From positions 1 through 64,000 of the forward strand of contig CAZIDL010000002.1 of assembly GCA_964537825.1 (NCBI GenBank): a DNA stretch of 64,000 nucleotides, written 5' to 3'. The stretch's first letter is position 1. Each line of letters begins with the position of its first letter. Shown piece after piece: positions 34,398 to 43,810 of this stretch. The stretch comes from CAZIDL01 sp964537825 (GTDB taxonomy: Bacteria > Bacteroidota > Bacteroidia > Flavobacteriales_D > CAYVSK01). The notes under the pieces are model-generated. The model was given only the letters and a program-made list of their open reading frames with translations. It did no database searches and had not been told where the DNA came from. A program made the position numbers and the translations under genes.

Positions 34398-37300
34398 TCA
34401 TCCCGCCCCTTCTGGCCTTTCCTCCTCTTCTTCCTTTCCTTTCCCCTTCTTGCGCTCCTTTCTTCTGAAAAGCTCTCCGACCTGTTGAAAGAGCTCCCGC
34501 GCCGAATCGAACTCCTCCTGGTAAAAAAGTCCCACCCCTTGCGTATACTCGGATCTCTTGAACTGGGAGATGCGATCGTCATTGGACTCGTTGAAGACCT
34601 TGAGCCGGAATTTCCCATCGGGGGTGATGTCGTATTTGATCGAAAAATCCCCTACCAGACTGTTTTGAGAACGTCCTTGTTGTTGGCTCGCCTCACTGGA
34701 TGAGGTGACGCCAAGATTCCCACTGAAAGAGACCCGTTCGTTGAAAAGTTGGGTTGAAAGCGCAACCGCCAACTCTTCGTCCGTCACCTCATCACCAGGT
34801 CGGTACTTCACCCCCAGATCGAATTGTTCACTGATGCTCGACAACCAATTGCTTAGCTGATTGCTCAACAACTCCGTTGATGTGTTGGATCCCACGTTCG
34901 GTCCTCCTTGCGACCCATCAGCGGTCCCTTGTCCTTGTTCGTTGATGAACCGTTTGAGTACCAATAGAGAGAAGGCCTGTTTGTTCATCGATTTGATCCG
35001 GCTCATAGCGATCGCCCGATCGTTCTCCTCGAGTGTAGGGAGCCGGATATCAAAGGAAATATCCGGGTTCATTAGTTCTTTTGAAAGGTTCATTACGAGT
35101 TCGACCGGGACGCGTTCCCTATAGGCTTCCTGATCCTCCATTCCATGCATCAACGGATAAACAGAGGTGCGCAGCTCGTAGACGGCATCCAGGTTGATAT
35201 TGGCATTATAGGGGTCTCCGAACCACTCGATGGTCCCTCCTTTTTGAATACTGAACCGCTTGTTGATGATGTTCTTCATGGTGAACAGGTAATCCCCTTC
35301 ATATACCTGGAAATCCCCGTACATATTGAACTTACCGTTCGTATTCACTTCCATTTTGATATTCCCGCTTCCCCTTCCTTTCATTACATCGCCGATCTTC
35401 TCATCGAAAATGATGCTGATCAATGCATCAGGAGTTACCTTCAGATCGAGGTTCATTTCGACCCCTTCAAGTTCCGCTTGGGTGATACCTTTTTCTTCAG
35501 TTGAGGCATCCCGATCCTCGAAACTCACAAAGTTCTCCATGCTGACCTCTTCACTCCCTCCGAGCGGGAGTTTCAGATCGGTTTCTTTTTCGGTCCGAGC
35601 GTCCACATTGATCGAAAGCTTCCCCGAGTAGCCTGATATCTCAACATCCCCCGTTCCATACGCCGTCCCATAGTAGAGCTCGTTCATCTTTTTATCAAGG
35701 TTCATCGCAAGCATTTTTTCGACCTCGAGGAATATGTTGAAGTTCCAGCTCTTGAAATGGTCGTGGACCAAAGTCCCCGTAGCTCTTCCGGTTCCCTTCA
35801 CGGGATCATCGCTCTTCGGATCCATATAATAGAAAGGGATATGATCGAATCCGATCATATCCTCGTAAAATGTGATCCGTTCCTGATCGAATCCATAGGT
35901 CACGTTGAGCGCATCCACATGAATACGAACATCCTTCGCCATAACATCGCCGGTCAGTACGGGCTTAGCCAAACTGCCCTTCAAATGGAGCGGTCCACTT
36001 ATCCTTCCATCGATACCGGAGATCCCTCCATCTATCACGCCGTTCAGTAGAGCAATGCTCAAACCATCTGTCACGATATCCATATTCAAGCCCTTTTTCT
36101 TCTTCTTCGGAGCATATGAACCATTGACGGTTAGCGTTTTATGATCATCCTTTTCAAGCGATGCTTTGATCTTGAGAAGTCCTTCCTGATCTACCCACCT
36201 ACTGGAAAGCTCAAGCTTACCGAGCTTATGTCCGGCCATCCTTGCAGAATCAACTCCGATATCGCTTTTAAAGAGGGGGGCACCATAGAGGTCGCGAGCA
36301 ACAGCCTTTCCGTTCACCACACCTTTCGGTGAGAGCTTATCGGGAAGGAATGGAGCCAGAACGCTCAATTGAAAATCCTTGAAGCTTACTTTGAGTTCCT
36401 CATCAGGATCCTTTGATACGCCGCCTTCTACAGTTACAGAGCGTGAACCATCTCCGAAGCGAAAGCCCTTGAACCGGTAACTCGATCCATCGATGTGCAA
36501 CTTACCGTCCGGCGCTATATGCCATTCTTTCCCCCCGATCGTGAAAGCTGAGGAGAGCACCTCGAACTCGAAGGTTTGGGGATCCTTTGCTTGAAAGACC
36601 GACTCCATCTTTCCTTGCGTCTTGGGATGACCACCCGTCCATTGGGTCTGGAGTTGAAGGTTGTTCTTCAAAGCTTTCCCGATGAAATGGAAATGGTTGA
36701 AATAAAGGGAATCGTTCAAGTAAAGGGTGTCGCCCAGAAGTTCGGTCTCCAGGACATCCTTTCGGCGATGGACATTCAGATCGAGCTCGCTCATCCTCCG
36801 GCCTTTGTAACCCAAGGAAGGTGCAAAAGCATTAAGATGAAATGCATCAGCCTTTGAATCGAAGGATCCACTGATGACCGTGTTCTCCTCAAGATCCCAT
36901 TCCGGTAAGATCAATCCTGTCAAGGGAGGAGCTTCGAGCAGCTTGACATCGAACTGGAAGTCCTGTTCCGTGGCAAGGGAATCAGGGCCCCTTTTATTCT
37001 TGAAGAGAGCAGGTAGGACCTTCTGAAGTTGTACAGTGAAATGATCGGCCAATCGGGGAAGATCGTACTTCCCTTTGATAGATGCAACTAGCGGTGATGA
37101 TATAAGTTTCAGTGAACGCCCCCCCTCGAGCTTCTTAGCTGTAAGCTCGATATCGCCAAGTTCATAACGAAGTCCGCTTTCGCGGTACATCGTTCCATAG
37201 GCTCCCAACTCCCCCTTAAGCTCCGAAAGGTCAGCTCCCTCTCCTTCAAATTCGAGGCGGGAGGTCAGGGATACGGAACTATCCTGGTCCACCCAATTCA

Positions 37301-38867
37301 AAACACCAGGGCGCAGTTCTTTAATATCCATCGTAAAGCTATAAGAGGGGACTTTGTGCCGCAGATCAAGAGAGCCGTTGAACGCGAAGTTGAAATTCGG
37401 GTCGTCAGATCTCATGCTTCCTACGAAATGCCTATTGTGAAGGGTCCCTTCCACTTCGACCCCGCTGTAGCTATAGTGGCGATACCGAAACCGTTCGATC
37501 CTTCCTTTCAATTTGGTATGGATATGCTCGATGCCGACCCCGGAACCTTTCACCTCCATTTTTGCATCGATGCGCCCCATATTAGGGATCCTGTAATAGG
37601 CTCCGACATCGAAACCGCTCGCTTGGAACCTTCCGTCGTAGGCGAACCGCCCTGAATTCGTGTCGCGGGAGAACTCCAGGTCGGTACGGAGTTGTCCCAG
37701 ATCACTGTTCAGCGTCCCATAGGCAACGAGGTCGTTCATGAATCCGGTCAACCGCCCACTAAAGGAGATATTACCCAGTCTTTCGAGTTGTGTTGGCAGG
37801 GATAAGGTCCGATCTTCCTGAAAAGGAGGAAGCGGCAAATGTTCGAGGTCGCTCTTTCGTGCACTCAAACGGGACGCTTCGATCGTCATAAAGGTGCCTG
37901 GGAGATTCGGAAGCCCGCTCAATTCGATATCTCCTTTAAAATAAGTATCAGGGGTCCATTCGATAAGGAAATCCTTCAAACGAAGTTCGGAGACCGTCCC
38001 CCTGACTTTTCCGCCAAGTTCGATCGTTTGATCCATTCCGCGAAGGGGATCAACGAAATAGGCCAAGTCCTCGGAAGTCAAACGAGAACGCTCCAGATCC
38101 GCGTACATATCAACTTGCTGGACCCAATCCTGGAGATCCTTCGGATCCTTATAAGTGAAGCGGATATCACCAGCGATCCTCGATCCGGGAGTGCGGAGAA
38201 AAAGGCTGTCCATAAGGATCCCCTTTTTAGAGTAGGATACATCCCCTCTTAGCGAATCCAAAGTGAACCCGGAACGTTTTTCTAAGAATGCGAGGTCCTC
38301 CAATCGTCCACCGAGCGAATCATCCTCGATCGCCATACCTCTAAGATCGACCTGGATCCCTTCCAGCCTGAGGTCCCTGAAGTTGACATGCCCACCCGTT
38401 TCCTTCTGTCCTTGAGGATCGTGAAACTCGAAAGTGCCATCGCGGACCTCAACCCCTTCCGTTCGAAGATCCCATCCTACACCTCCCGTATCATCCGAAC
38501 TGAGCTTTTCCAACAAAAACTTGTGGCTGAGGGCCGTATCGCCCGGATAACGCTTCAATTCGACATGCGGCCGATGCAATTCCACCTCATCGAAATGGAG
38601 CTCCCGATCGAAAAGAGCGAAGTTCCCTACCCTTCCTTTCAATGCTCCCGCATGGAGGAGCGTATCTCCATGTTGGTCTTCGATATGAACACCTTCGACG
38701 GATACGGTCCGGAGCCATTCAAGGTCCAGTTTCTGGATCCCGATCCGTACGCCGACCCTTTCCGAAAGGTGTCCTGCGAGTTGCTGTGCCAACCAGGTCT
38801 GCACAGGGGACGTTCGAATGGCGAGATACCCCCCTATCAAGAGAAAGAGGAAGCCCAAAAGGAGCAA
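34398..38867 (-). CDS. TamB-like translocation and assembly module protein
   Basis: About 1489 residues. One N-terminal membrane anchor (1-16) is followed by a very long AsmA/TamB-type region of short amphipathic strands, which in this family forms a beta-groove across the periplasm. The C-terminal DUF490 domain (about 1050-1440) ends in ELLSNQLSNWLSSISEQFDLGVKYRPGDE-like sequence (split about 1360-1390). A Lys/Glu-rich tail closes it. In other bacteria TamB works with TamA or moves phospholipid to the outer membrane. The only start available is TTG at 38867. The upstream in-frame residues (KKTRQILK) look like a normal basic N-terminus, but no ATG or GTG precedes them. Convergent with ribB (6 nt) and divergent from tsaD. 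Confidence 0.88.
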   Translation of the reverse strand: MLLLGFLFLLIGGYLAIRTSPVQTWLAQQLAGHLSERVGVRIGIQKLDLEWLRTVSVEGVHIEDQHGDTLLHAGALKGRVGNFALFDRELHFDEVELHRPHVELKRYPGDTALSHKFLLEKLSSDDTGGVGWDLRTEGVEVRDGTFEFHDPQGQKETGGHVNFRDLRLEGIQVDLRGMAIEDDSLGGRLEDLAFLEKRSGFTLDSLRGDVSYSKKGILMDSLFLRTPGSRIAGDIRFTYKDPKDLQDWVQQVDMYADLERSRLTSEDLAYFVDPLRGMDQTIELGGKVRGTVSELRLKDFLIEWTPDTYFKGDIELSGLPNLPGTFMTIEASRLSARKSDLEHLPLPPFQEDRTLSLPTQLERLGNISFSGRLTGFMNDLVAYGTLNSDLGQLRTDLEFSRDTNSGRFAYDGRFQASGFDVGAYYRIPNMGRIDAKMEVKGSGVGIEHIHTKLKGRIERFRYRHYSYSGVEVEGTLHNRHFVGSMRSDDPNFNFAFNGSLDLRHKVPSYSFTMDIKELRPGVLNWVDQDSSVSLTSRLEFEGEGADLSELKGELGAYGTMYRESGLRYELGDIELTAKKLEGGRSLKLISSPLVASIKGKYDLPRLADHFTVQLQKVLPALFKNKRGPDSLATEQDFQFDVKLLEAPPLTGLILPEWDLEENTVISGSFDSKADAFHLNAFAPSLGYKGRRMSELDLNVHRRKDVLETELLGDTLYLNDSLYFNHFHFIGKALKNNLQLQTQWTGGHPKTQGKMESVFQAKDPQTFEFEVLSSAFTIGGKEWHIAPDGKLHIDGSSYRFKGFRFGDGSRSVTVEGGVSKDPDEELKVSFKDFQLSVLAPFLPDKLSPKGVVNGKAVARDLYGAPLFKSDIGVDSARMAGHKLGKLELSSRWVDQEGLLKIKASLEKDDHKTLTVNGSYAPKKKKKGLNMDIVTDGLSIALLNGVIDGGISGIDGRISGPLHLKGSLAKPVLTGDVMAKDVRIHVDALNVTYGFDQERITFYEDMIGFDHIPFYYMDPKSDDPVKGTGRATGTLVHDHFKSWNFNIFLEVEKMLAMNLDKKMNELYYGTAYGTGDVEISGYSGKLSINVDARTEKETDLKLPLGGSEEVSMENFVSFEDRDASTEEKGITQAELEGVEMNLDLKVTPDALISIIFDEKIGDVMKGRGSGNIKMEVNTNGKFNMYGDFQVYEGDYLFTMKNIINKRFSIQKGGTIEWFGDPYNANINLDAVYELRTSVYPLMHGMEDQEAYRERVPVELVMNLSKELMNPDISFDIRLPTLEENDRAIAMSRIKSMNKQAFSLLVLKRFINEQGQGTADGSQGGPNVGSNTSTELLSNQLSNWLSSISEQFDLGVKYRPGDEVTDEELAVALSTQLFNERVSFSGNLGVTSSSEASQQQGRSQNSLVGDFSIKYDITPDGKFRLKVFNESNDDRISQFKRSEYTQGVGLFYQEEFDSARELFQQVGELFRRKERKKGKGKEEEEERPEGAG

Positions 38868-38893
38868 TTTTAATATTTGGCGGGTCTTTTTGA

Positions 38894-38901
38894 TACTTTT
38901 G
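38894..38901 (+). promoter_or_regulatory. -7 promoter element for tsaD
   Basis: TACTTTTG, 24 nt before the tsaD ATG. It lies inside the longer open frame that starts at 38818, which argues for the ATG at 38926. Confidence 0.6.
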
Positions 38902-38925
38902 AGTTATGTAGCTCGCCACAGACCG

Positions 38926-39978
38926 ATGAAAGGGACGACAGAGCCTCTTCTCCTGAGCATCGAATCCTCTTGCGATGACACGGCCGCTGCCGTTACCGAA
39001 GGTAACAGCGTACGGTCCCATGTGGTTTCAGGACAAGAGGTTCATGGAGCCTACGGTGGGATCGTTCCTGAGTTAGCTTCCCGCGCCCATCAACGGAACA
39101 TCGTTCCGGTGGTCGATGCAGCACTTTTAAAGGCAAATGTCGTTCTTTCTGAACTTGATGGGATCGCTTTCACCCAAGGCCCTGGCCTTCCCGGATCCCT
39201 TCACGTAGGCGTTGCTTTTGCTAAAGCACTGGCATTGAGCAAAGGGATTCCTCTTTATCCCGTTCATCATATGCAGGCCCATGTGCTTTCTCATTTTATC
39301 GATCAGGAGGAAGGACCTTCCCTACCGTTCCTCTGTGCCACGGTTTCGGGCGGACATACGCAACTTGTCCTTATGCGGAGCTTCGATGACATGGAAGTGA
39401 TCGGACGCACCCGGGATGATGCTGCAGGAGAGGCCTTTGATAAGACAGCCAGAACCCTTGGGCTCCCCTATCCAGGTGGTCCATTGATCGACCGTTACGG
39501 GCAAAGAGGAGATCCTGAGGCCTTCTCCTTTCCCGAAGCTCGCATAGAAGGCTACGACATGAGCTTCAGTGGGTTAAAAACAGCGGTATTGTACAGGGTC
39601 CGGGAGATGCTTGAAAATGGGGAGAAGCTCAAAGGACAGAAGCTTTACGACCTCTGCGCTTCCGTTCAGCAAGCGATCCGCAAGCATCTCCTTGCCAAGG
39701 TGGGCCGGGCTATCGATGGTAAAGCACCATCTTCCATAGGCCTTGCAGGGGGTGTTGCAGCCAATTCCTATTTGAGAAAAGGATTCATGGAACTGGGGCA
39801 ATCCAGAGGGCTATCGGTCCACATCCCTCCTTTTGAATACTGTACGGATAATGCTGCTATGATCGGTGTTGCCGGGGCCTGGAGCTTTAAAGAAGGCATA
39901 CCTTCAGAGCAAGAGGTCACTCCACTTCCCCGCGCTCCCTTCCCGGAACGGAAAAAAGCAAGGGATCCATCGGATTGA
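38926..39978 (+). CDS. tsaD: tRNA N6-threonylcarbamoyladenosine transferase subunit TsaD
   Basis: A 350-residue ASKHA-fold protein that transfers threonylcarbamoyl to A37 of tRNAs reading ANN codons, with TsaB and TsaE. The metal-binding motif HHMQAH has H115 and H119. ESSCDDTAAAV (13-23), TQGPGLPGSLHVG (83-95), VSGGHTQLVL and GGVAANSYLR are all conserved. The start was set by the promoter at 38894-38901 and by family length. Its stop overlaps the next start codon (TGATG), so the outer-membrane protein downstream is translationally coupled. tsaB and tsaE are not in the window. Confidence 0.96.
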   Translation: MKGTTEPLLLSIESSCDDTAAAVTEGNSVRSHVVSGQEVHGAYGGIVPELASRAHQRNIVPVVDAALLKANVVLSELDGIAFTQGPGLPGSLHVGVAFAKALALSKGIPLYPVHHMQAHVLSHFIDQEEGPSLPFLCATVSGGHTQLVLMRSFDDMEVIGRTRDDAAGEAFDKTARTLGLPYPGGPLIDRYGQRGDPEAFSFPEARIEGYDMSFSGLKTAVLYRVREMLENGEKLKGQKLYDLCASVQQAIRKHLLAKVGRAIDGKAPSSIGLAGGVAANSYLRKGFMELGQSRGLSVHIPPFEYCTDNAAMIGVAGAWSFKEGIPSEQEVTPLPRAPFPERKKARDPSD

Positions 39979-40700
39979 TGCACTTTTTCCATCGCATAGC
40001 GCTTGCCCTTTTCAGCTCCCTTGTCCTTACTCCCCTTTCAGAAGCTCAGCCCACAAAGGATGAAAAAGATGCCGTCGAAAAAGCCGGATCGATCCAAGAG
40101 CCCACCTGGGTGATCAAGACCAATCCCTTTAGCTTCCTGTGGGGACCGATCCCTTTCACTTCAGAATATCGGCTTCACCTGGAGAGCATACGCTCCCGCT
40201 ATCAAAGCATGGAGCTCGGGATCTCTTACCTGGGGGAAAGCCCGATCCTCAGTTCGATGATCAACATGATCAATAGTGCCAATGCCAGCGGTTTTAGGAG
40301 CATCGACATCCAAGTAAGAGGAGCCCGCCTCCAGGCGAGCCACAAATTCTATTTAAAAGGCGTGTTCGACTGGATGGAACCTGGTTTGACACTTTCTTCT
40401 TACGCTCCGAACGGGTATTACTTAACTCCGAAAGTGTCGATGGCCTATGCTAGTTTCACCTTGAACAACCAGATGGTCCCTTTTATGGAAATGACCCACC
40501 TTAACGCGAACCTCCTCTTGGGTCGTCAAATGTTCTTTTGGGGGACCTTTGCTGCTGACATCTTCATCGGCGGAGGCTACAAACGGAACATCTGGGAGGT
40601 CAAGGAAACTCAATTGAATCTCGTTGACCCGGACCGAAAAGGGCTTTATGGAGGGAATTTCCGTTTTGTTCTGGGAATGAACCTCGGGCTTTATTTCTGA
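39978..40700 (+). CDS. Predicted outer-membrane beta-barrel protein of unknown function
   Basis: 240 residues with a signal peptide (about 1-23, ending SEAQ). After a short charged linker the sequence alternates hydrophobic and polar residues as in small barrels: GPIPFTSEYRLHLE, SMELGISYL, QVRGARLQASHKFYL, and a C-terminal strand ending GMNLGLYF with terminal Phe. This is typical of outer-membrane proteins. It overlaps the tsaD stop codon by one base. There is no name for it beyond the general class. It converges on another predicted barrel protein with 14 nt between stops. Confidence 0.75.
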   Translation: MHFFHRIALALFSSLVLTPLSEAQPTKDEKDAVEKAGSIQEPTWVIKTNPFSFLWGPIPFTSEYRLHLESIRSRYQSMELGISYLGESPILSSMINMINSANASGFRSIDIQVRGARLQASHKFYLKGVFDWMEPGLTLSSYAPNGYYLTPKVSMAYASFTLNNQMVPFMEMTHLNANLLLGRQMFFWGTFAADIFIGGGYKRNIWEVKETQLNLVDPDRKGLYGGNFRFVLGMNLGLYF

Positions 40701-40714
40701 ACCGGGTCTTTTTC

Positions 40715-41359
40715 CTATTTGAGATCGACATTGAAGCTAAAGCCAAAGTTCCAGGTCCTATAATTGTCCTCTGAACTGAGCGAAGGCTCCGGGTCCTCAC
40801 AGATAAGGTCGTTTTGAAAGCGCTCCCACATGAGCTCATATCCTACGATAGCCCCGAACTTCAATCCATCTCCGGCGTCCCACCACAGTCCCAATTGAGG
40901 TTCCGCTGAAGGGGTTTGCTGGGTATGAACCTCCTTCCTACCATTTTGGGAACATACCGGAGCCTGGAATTCAAGGAAGCGGTAAGAAGCTTTAACACTG
41001 ACCTCCAGGAAAAAAATATCACCTAAATAGGGTTGGAAGCCTCCTTCGAGAAAAGGCCCGTAGCTCATCATGGTGGTTTCCTTCTGAAGAAGGATGCTCG
41101 GGTCCCCGACCCGCTCGAAGAAACTGATACGCCCCCCTCCTGCAACAAAGAAATTGCGGGCAAAAGGAACATGGAGGGAAAGATCGCCTCCGATGACCCC
41201 TTGCATATTGTTTTTGAAAAGATCGCTGGAACTAGCTTGAACCGCTTGGACATCCCCCCTTATAGCAAGCTGATGGTCATTCCCATCATCACTTTGTCCC
41301 ACGGAGGATAGGGGAAGAAAAAGAAAGAGCGGAGCAAGGATGCGTAAGAGATCGTTCAT
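40715..41359 (-). CDS. Predicted outer-membrane protein of unknown function
   Basis: 214 residues with a signal peptide (about 1-21, ending SSVGQ). A beta-rich body has barrel-like strands such as QLAIRGDVQAVQAS, GGDLSLHVPFARNFFVAGGGR and FLEVSVKASYRFLEF, and ends in NFGFSFNVDLK. Two Cys (CSQNG and LICED) could form a disulfide. The frame is open to 41410, but the -7 element at 41380-41387 lies in that part, so the ATG at 41359 is the start, matching the signal peptide. Function unknown. Confidence 0.75.
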   Translation of the reverse strand: MNDLLRILAPLFLFLPLSSVGQSDDGNDHQLAIRGDVQAVQASSSDLFKNNMQGVIGGDLSLHVPFARNFFVAGGGRISFFERVGDPSILLQKETTMMSYGPFLEGGFQPYLGDIFFLEVSVKASYRFLEFQAPVCSQNGRKEVHTQQTPSAEPQLGLWWDAGDGLKFGAIVGYELMWERFQNDLICEDPEPSLSSEDNYRTWNFGFSFNVDLK

Positions 41360-41379
41360 GGAAAGAGCCTTTCGGCCTT

Positions 41380-41387
41380 CAAAAATA
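41380..41387 (-). promoter_or_regulatory. -7 promoter element for the outer-membrane protein at 40715
   Basis: The minus strand reads TATTTTTG, 20 nt before the ATG at 41359. This decides the start codon. Confidence 0.65.
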
Positions 41388-41429
41388 GGCTTTCCAAGAA
41401 GGATCTTCATAAAGACCGTCGGAACATGA

Positions 41430-41750
41430 CTACAAGGGGATCAGCCCTTCGATGTTACTGGTCTTCTGATAAATATTGAGCACCGCCTCAGGACGGAACA
41501 TTAGTTTCTTGATAGTAAGGCTGACATAATTCCCTTTGGAGGAACGCTTGATACTGATATCATCATCCTCATCGAACAAAGCTTTCACCTGGTCCACTTT
41601 CCTTTTGCGCGCTGGCACGATGAATTTGAACATGTATAGGTTCGGCCAGTTCAAAGCTTTTTCCAATTTCTGCCGCTGCTCTTCGTACTTAAGATAATCC
41701 ATACCCCCTTTTTTCATTTTAACGGAAGGAGGCCCATTAGAGTTTTTCAT
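41430..41750 (-). CDS. DUF493 family protein
   Basis: 106 residues. The core (about 22-106) matches the small DUF493/YbeD-type ferredoxin-like fold: WPNLYMFKFIVPA (35-47), then a long helix region and KGNYVSLTIKKLM followed by the Y(Q)K helix. It has no catalytic motif. YbeD-type proteins are thought to be regulatory, but their ligand is unknown. The ATG overlaps the stop of the preceding gene (ATGA), which fixes the start. Last gene of the gcvT run. Confidence 0.85.
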   Translation of the reverse strand: MKNSNGPPSVKMKKGGMDYLKYEEQRQKLEKALNWPNLYMFKFIVPARKRKVDQVKALFDEDDDISIKRSSKGNYVSLTIKKLMFRPEAVLNIYQKTSNIEGLIPL

Positions 41751-42448
41751 CCTTTTTTCTTTTCATCGAGTTGCCCGAGCTGATGGATCCTTTGAATTTC
41801 ATTGAGGAGCCTTGAGGCTAAACCCTCCTTTTTTGGCAGCAAGTTCTCCAACATTTCAGCAGCTCCTTCAACACCTTTTCTTCCAAGGCCGAGCTCTTCC
41901 AATTCTTCCAGTTCCTGGATGAGAGTTCCGGTATATGCAGCCTGACCTGCTTTCAGATCCTTTTTCATGATCGCAAGGGAGAGGGGAAAAGCCTCCGGTC
42001 GGACGAAGATAGGGGTGAACGCTTCGTAGAGGATGCAATGGTAGGCCTGCTGATAACGCATCGCAGTGGAGATCCCTTCAGCCAATGGTACCGCGGTGAA
42101 TGAGTTAGCGATCTTTAATCTTGCCGATCCGATCCTTTGTTCATAGATCCTGACCGCTGTACTCCATGGTGGGATCGTTCCCAATAGCTCACATGCTTGA
42201 TCAAAGGATGTGAGTGCATCGAAAGGGATCTCGGGCAATGGGCCTTCTTCTTCTTTCAATAATGTCGCATACGCCTCTTTGGCATTGGCCAATGCTTCGG
42301 ATCGCTTTTTCATGATCCTTGGGACTGCTAGGTTCATCAAAGCTTTTTGACGTACCTCGAAGCAATAGTGCTCATAAGCATCACGGATCCGTTCTTTATC
42401 CGCATCCGGAGGAAGACCAAAAAAAACAAGTGCATCCTCTTCCCTCAT
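41747..42448 (-). CDS. Unknown protein with J-domain-like N-terminus
   Basis: 233 residues, mostly helical. The N-terminal 65 or so residues (ALVFFGLPPDADKERIRDAY, then ALANAKEAYATL) look like a DnaJ J-domain in spacing and hydrophobic pattern. The HPD tripeptide that stimulates DnaK is missing, so it would be a J-like fold at most. The rest has heptad-like leucines (ELEELEELGLG) and a C-terminal Lys cluster. It overlaps both neighbours by ATGA, so it is translationally coupled between a DUF2905 membrane protein and a DUF493 protein. Function not assigned. Confidence 0.7.
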   Translation of the reverse strand: MREEDALVFFGLPPDADKERIRDAYEHYCFEVRQKALMNLAVPRIMKKRSEALANAKEAYATLLKEEEGPLPEIPFDALTSFDQACELLGTIPPWSTAVRIYEQRIGSARLKIANSFTAVPLAEGISTAMRYQQAYHCILYEAFTPIFVRPEAFPLSLAIMKKDLKAGQAAYTGTLIQELEELEELGLGRKGVEGAAEMLENLLPKKEGLASRLLNEIQRIHQLGQLDEKKKG

Positions 42449-42669
42449 CGGAAGACCTTTTGGAGCAACCAGATGAGCAACGATAAGAAAGCGCTGAGAA
42501 GCAACATGCTCGTAAGGGGCATGTAAAACCTGATGTTCTTTCTTTCGATCCTGATATCTCCTGGTAGATCACCGAACCAGCTGAGACGGTCTCCGAGTGC
42601 CCATAGTAAAGCACCTGTAAAAGCCAAAAAAAGACCAGCGAAAAGAAGATATTTCCCCAATTCCTGCAT
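42445..42669 (-). CDS. DUF2905 family small membrane protein
   Basis: 74 residues with two TM helices (about 7-27 and 50-71) joined by the family signature LPGDIRIERKNIRFYMPLTS (about 35-54). Inner membrane. The family is widespread, but its role is unknown. The frame is open upstream into the glycosyltransferase gene. The ATG at 42669, 11 nt past that gene's stop, matches the family N-terminus. Its stop overlaps the next ATG. Confidence 0.88.
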   Translation of the reverse strand: MQELGKYLLFAGLFLAFTGALLWALGDRLSWFGDLPGDIRIERKNIRFYMPLTSMLLLSAFLSLLIWLLQKVFR

Positions 42670-42680
42670 CAGGAGCAAAG

Positions 42681-43796
42681 TTAGCTCTTGCCTGTATCTT
42701 TCAGTGATCCAAGGAGCCGGTCGAAATCCCCGATCCATTCGCGGATGTCGTAACCTGCTACCGATCTGCGCACTTCCTCACCATCTACTTGGAGGGACCC
42801 TTTCAATAGGCTCCGCATTCTTTCCTTAGCTTCCTCCTCATTCTTATAAAGAAGTTCCTGGAGCCTTCTGGACAAATGTTCAGGATAAGCCAGACGATCC
42901 GGTAAGATCGGTATCGTTCGTTGGTGCATGGCCTCTACAGTGCTCAAGCCGAAAAAATCCTGTTCAGAGGTCACAAGGATAAGGTCCGCCGCTCTCAAAC
43001 ATGCCAGGTACTCATCCCGATCCTTGGTTTGCCCACACCATATGACATGTTCAGGAAAGTCCATCATCAATCCCTGGCGAATACGCTCTTCATTACCGGA
43101 AGGTCCTGCGAGAATGAGATCCAGAGGATAACCTTCCTCCATAAGGGTCCTTACGATGGAAGCAAAACCAGCGGGCCCTTTTTCCTTTTCCCATCGATGA
43201 TTCCAGAGCAGTGCCATTCCCCTCCCCTTCTGCACTGAAGCAGAACATTCCCTGTCGAGGGCTAAGAGGTCAGGTGCTGGTGGATACACCCGGCATCGTT
43301 CCCGGATCCTTTCAACCATGAACGCTTCTCGATGATCCGGAGCCCTTTTTATCAGATCCTGATAGGCGTTAAGGGCCTCTTTGCGATGGAATTCAGAATT
43401 GAATACGTTCAGGTCGGCCAACAAGGAAGAACGCCAATTGATCGATCCAAAGGAATTCCTTTGCTCTTGAAAGACCGGACGCTCATCAGGTACAGGATAC
43501 AGGAGTTGATTCTCATGGCAATAAAGAACTACGGGAGGAATGAGCCCATCCCCTTTGGCGACCCATCCTGTAAAGGTGGGCAAGTCCAGCATGCTACTCC
43601 CAAGGATGAGCTCGGGCTCGTGGCCTTCGCCGAGGTAACGTTCTGCCAAAAGAACAGCCCCCCCGCGCATTCGCCATTTCCAATAGCGGCCTTCAAGGCT
43701 TAGGATATTTACCTCGTGGTGACTGAAAGCCTGTATCCCTTCCGCCCATTCTCGGTGGGAACCTGCAAAGAAAGGCTCGACGATAAGGACCTTCAA
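42681..43796 (-). CDS. QTMAN-like glycosyltransferase (DUF3524 N-terminal domain)
   Basis: A 371-residue GT-B enzyme. The N-terminal domain (about 1-165) has the DUF3524 signature: VEPFFAGSHREWAEG (6-20) and GRYWKWRMRGGAVLLAERY (split about 36-54). In animals the relative GTDC1/QTMAN adds mannose to queuosine in tRNA-Asp. Bacterial members are little studied, so a tRNA or another acceptor is equally open. The C-terminal donor domain has LLWNHRWEKEKGP (about 196-208), LAGPSGNEERI and EQDFFGLSTVEAMHQRTIPILP (split about 278-299), with the acidic EAM donor site. It lies 14 nt after comB in the gcvT run. Confidence 0.82.
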   Translation of the reverse strand: MKVLIVEPFFAGSHREWAEGIQAFSHHEVNILSLEGRYWKWRMRGGAVLLAERYLGEGHEPELILGSSMLDLPTFTGWVAKGDGLIPPVVLYCHENQLLYPVPDERPVFQEQRNSFGSINWRSSLLADLNVFNSEFHRKEALNAYQDLIKRAPDHREAFMVERIRERCRVYPPAPDLLALDRECSASVQKGRGMALLWNHRWEKEKGPAGFASIVRTLMEEGYPLDLILAGPSGNEERIRQGLMMDFPEHVIWCGQTKDRDEYLACLRAADLILVTSEQDFFGLSTVEAMHQRTIPILPDRLAYPEHLSRRLQELLYKNEEEAKERMRSLLKGSLQVDGEEVRRSVAGYDIREWIGDFDRLLGSLKDTGKS

Positions 43797-43810
43797 TCCA
43801 ATTCCTTGGT

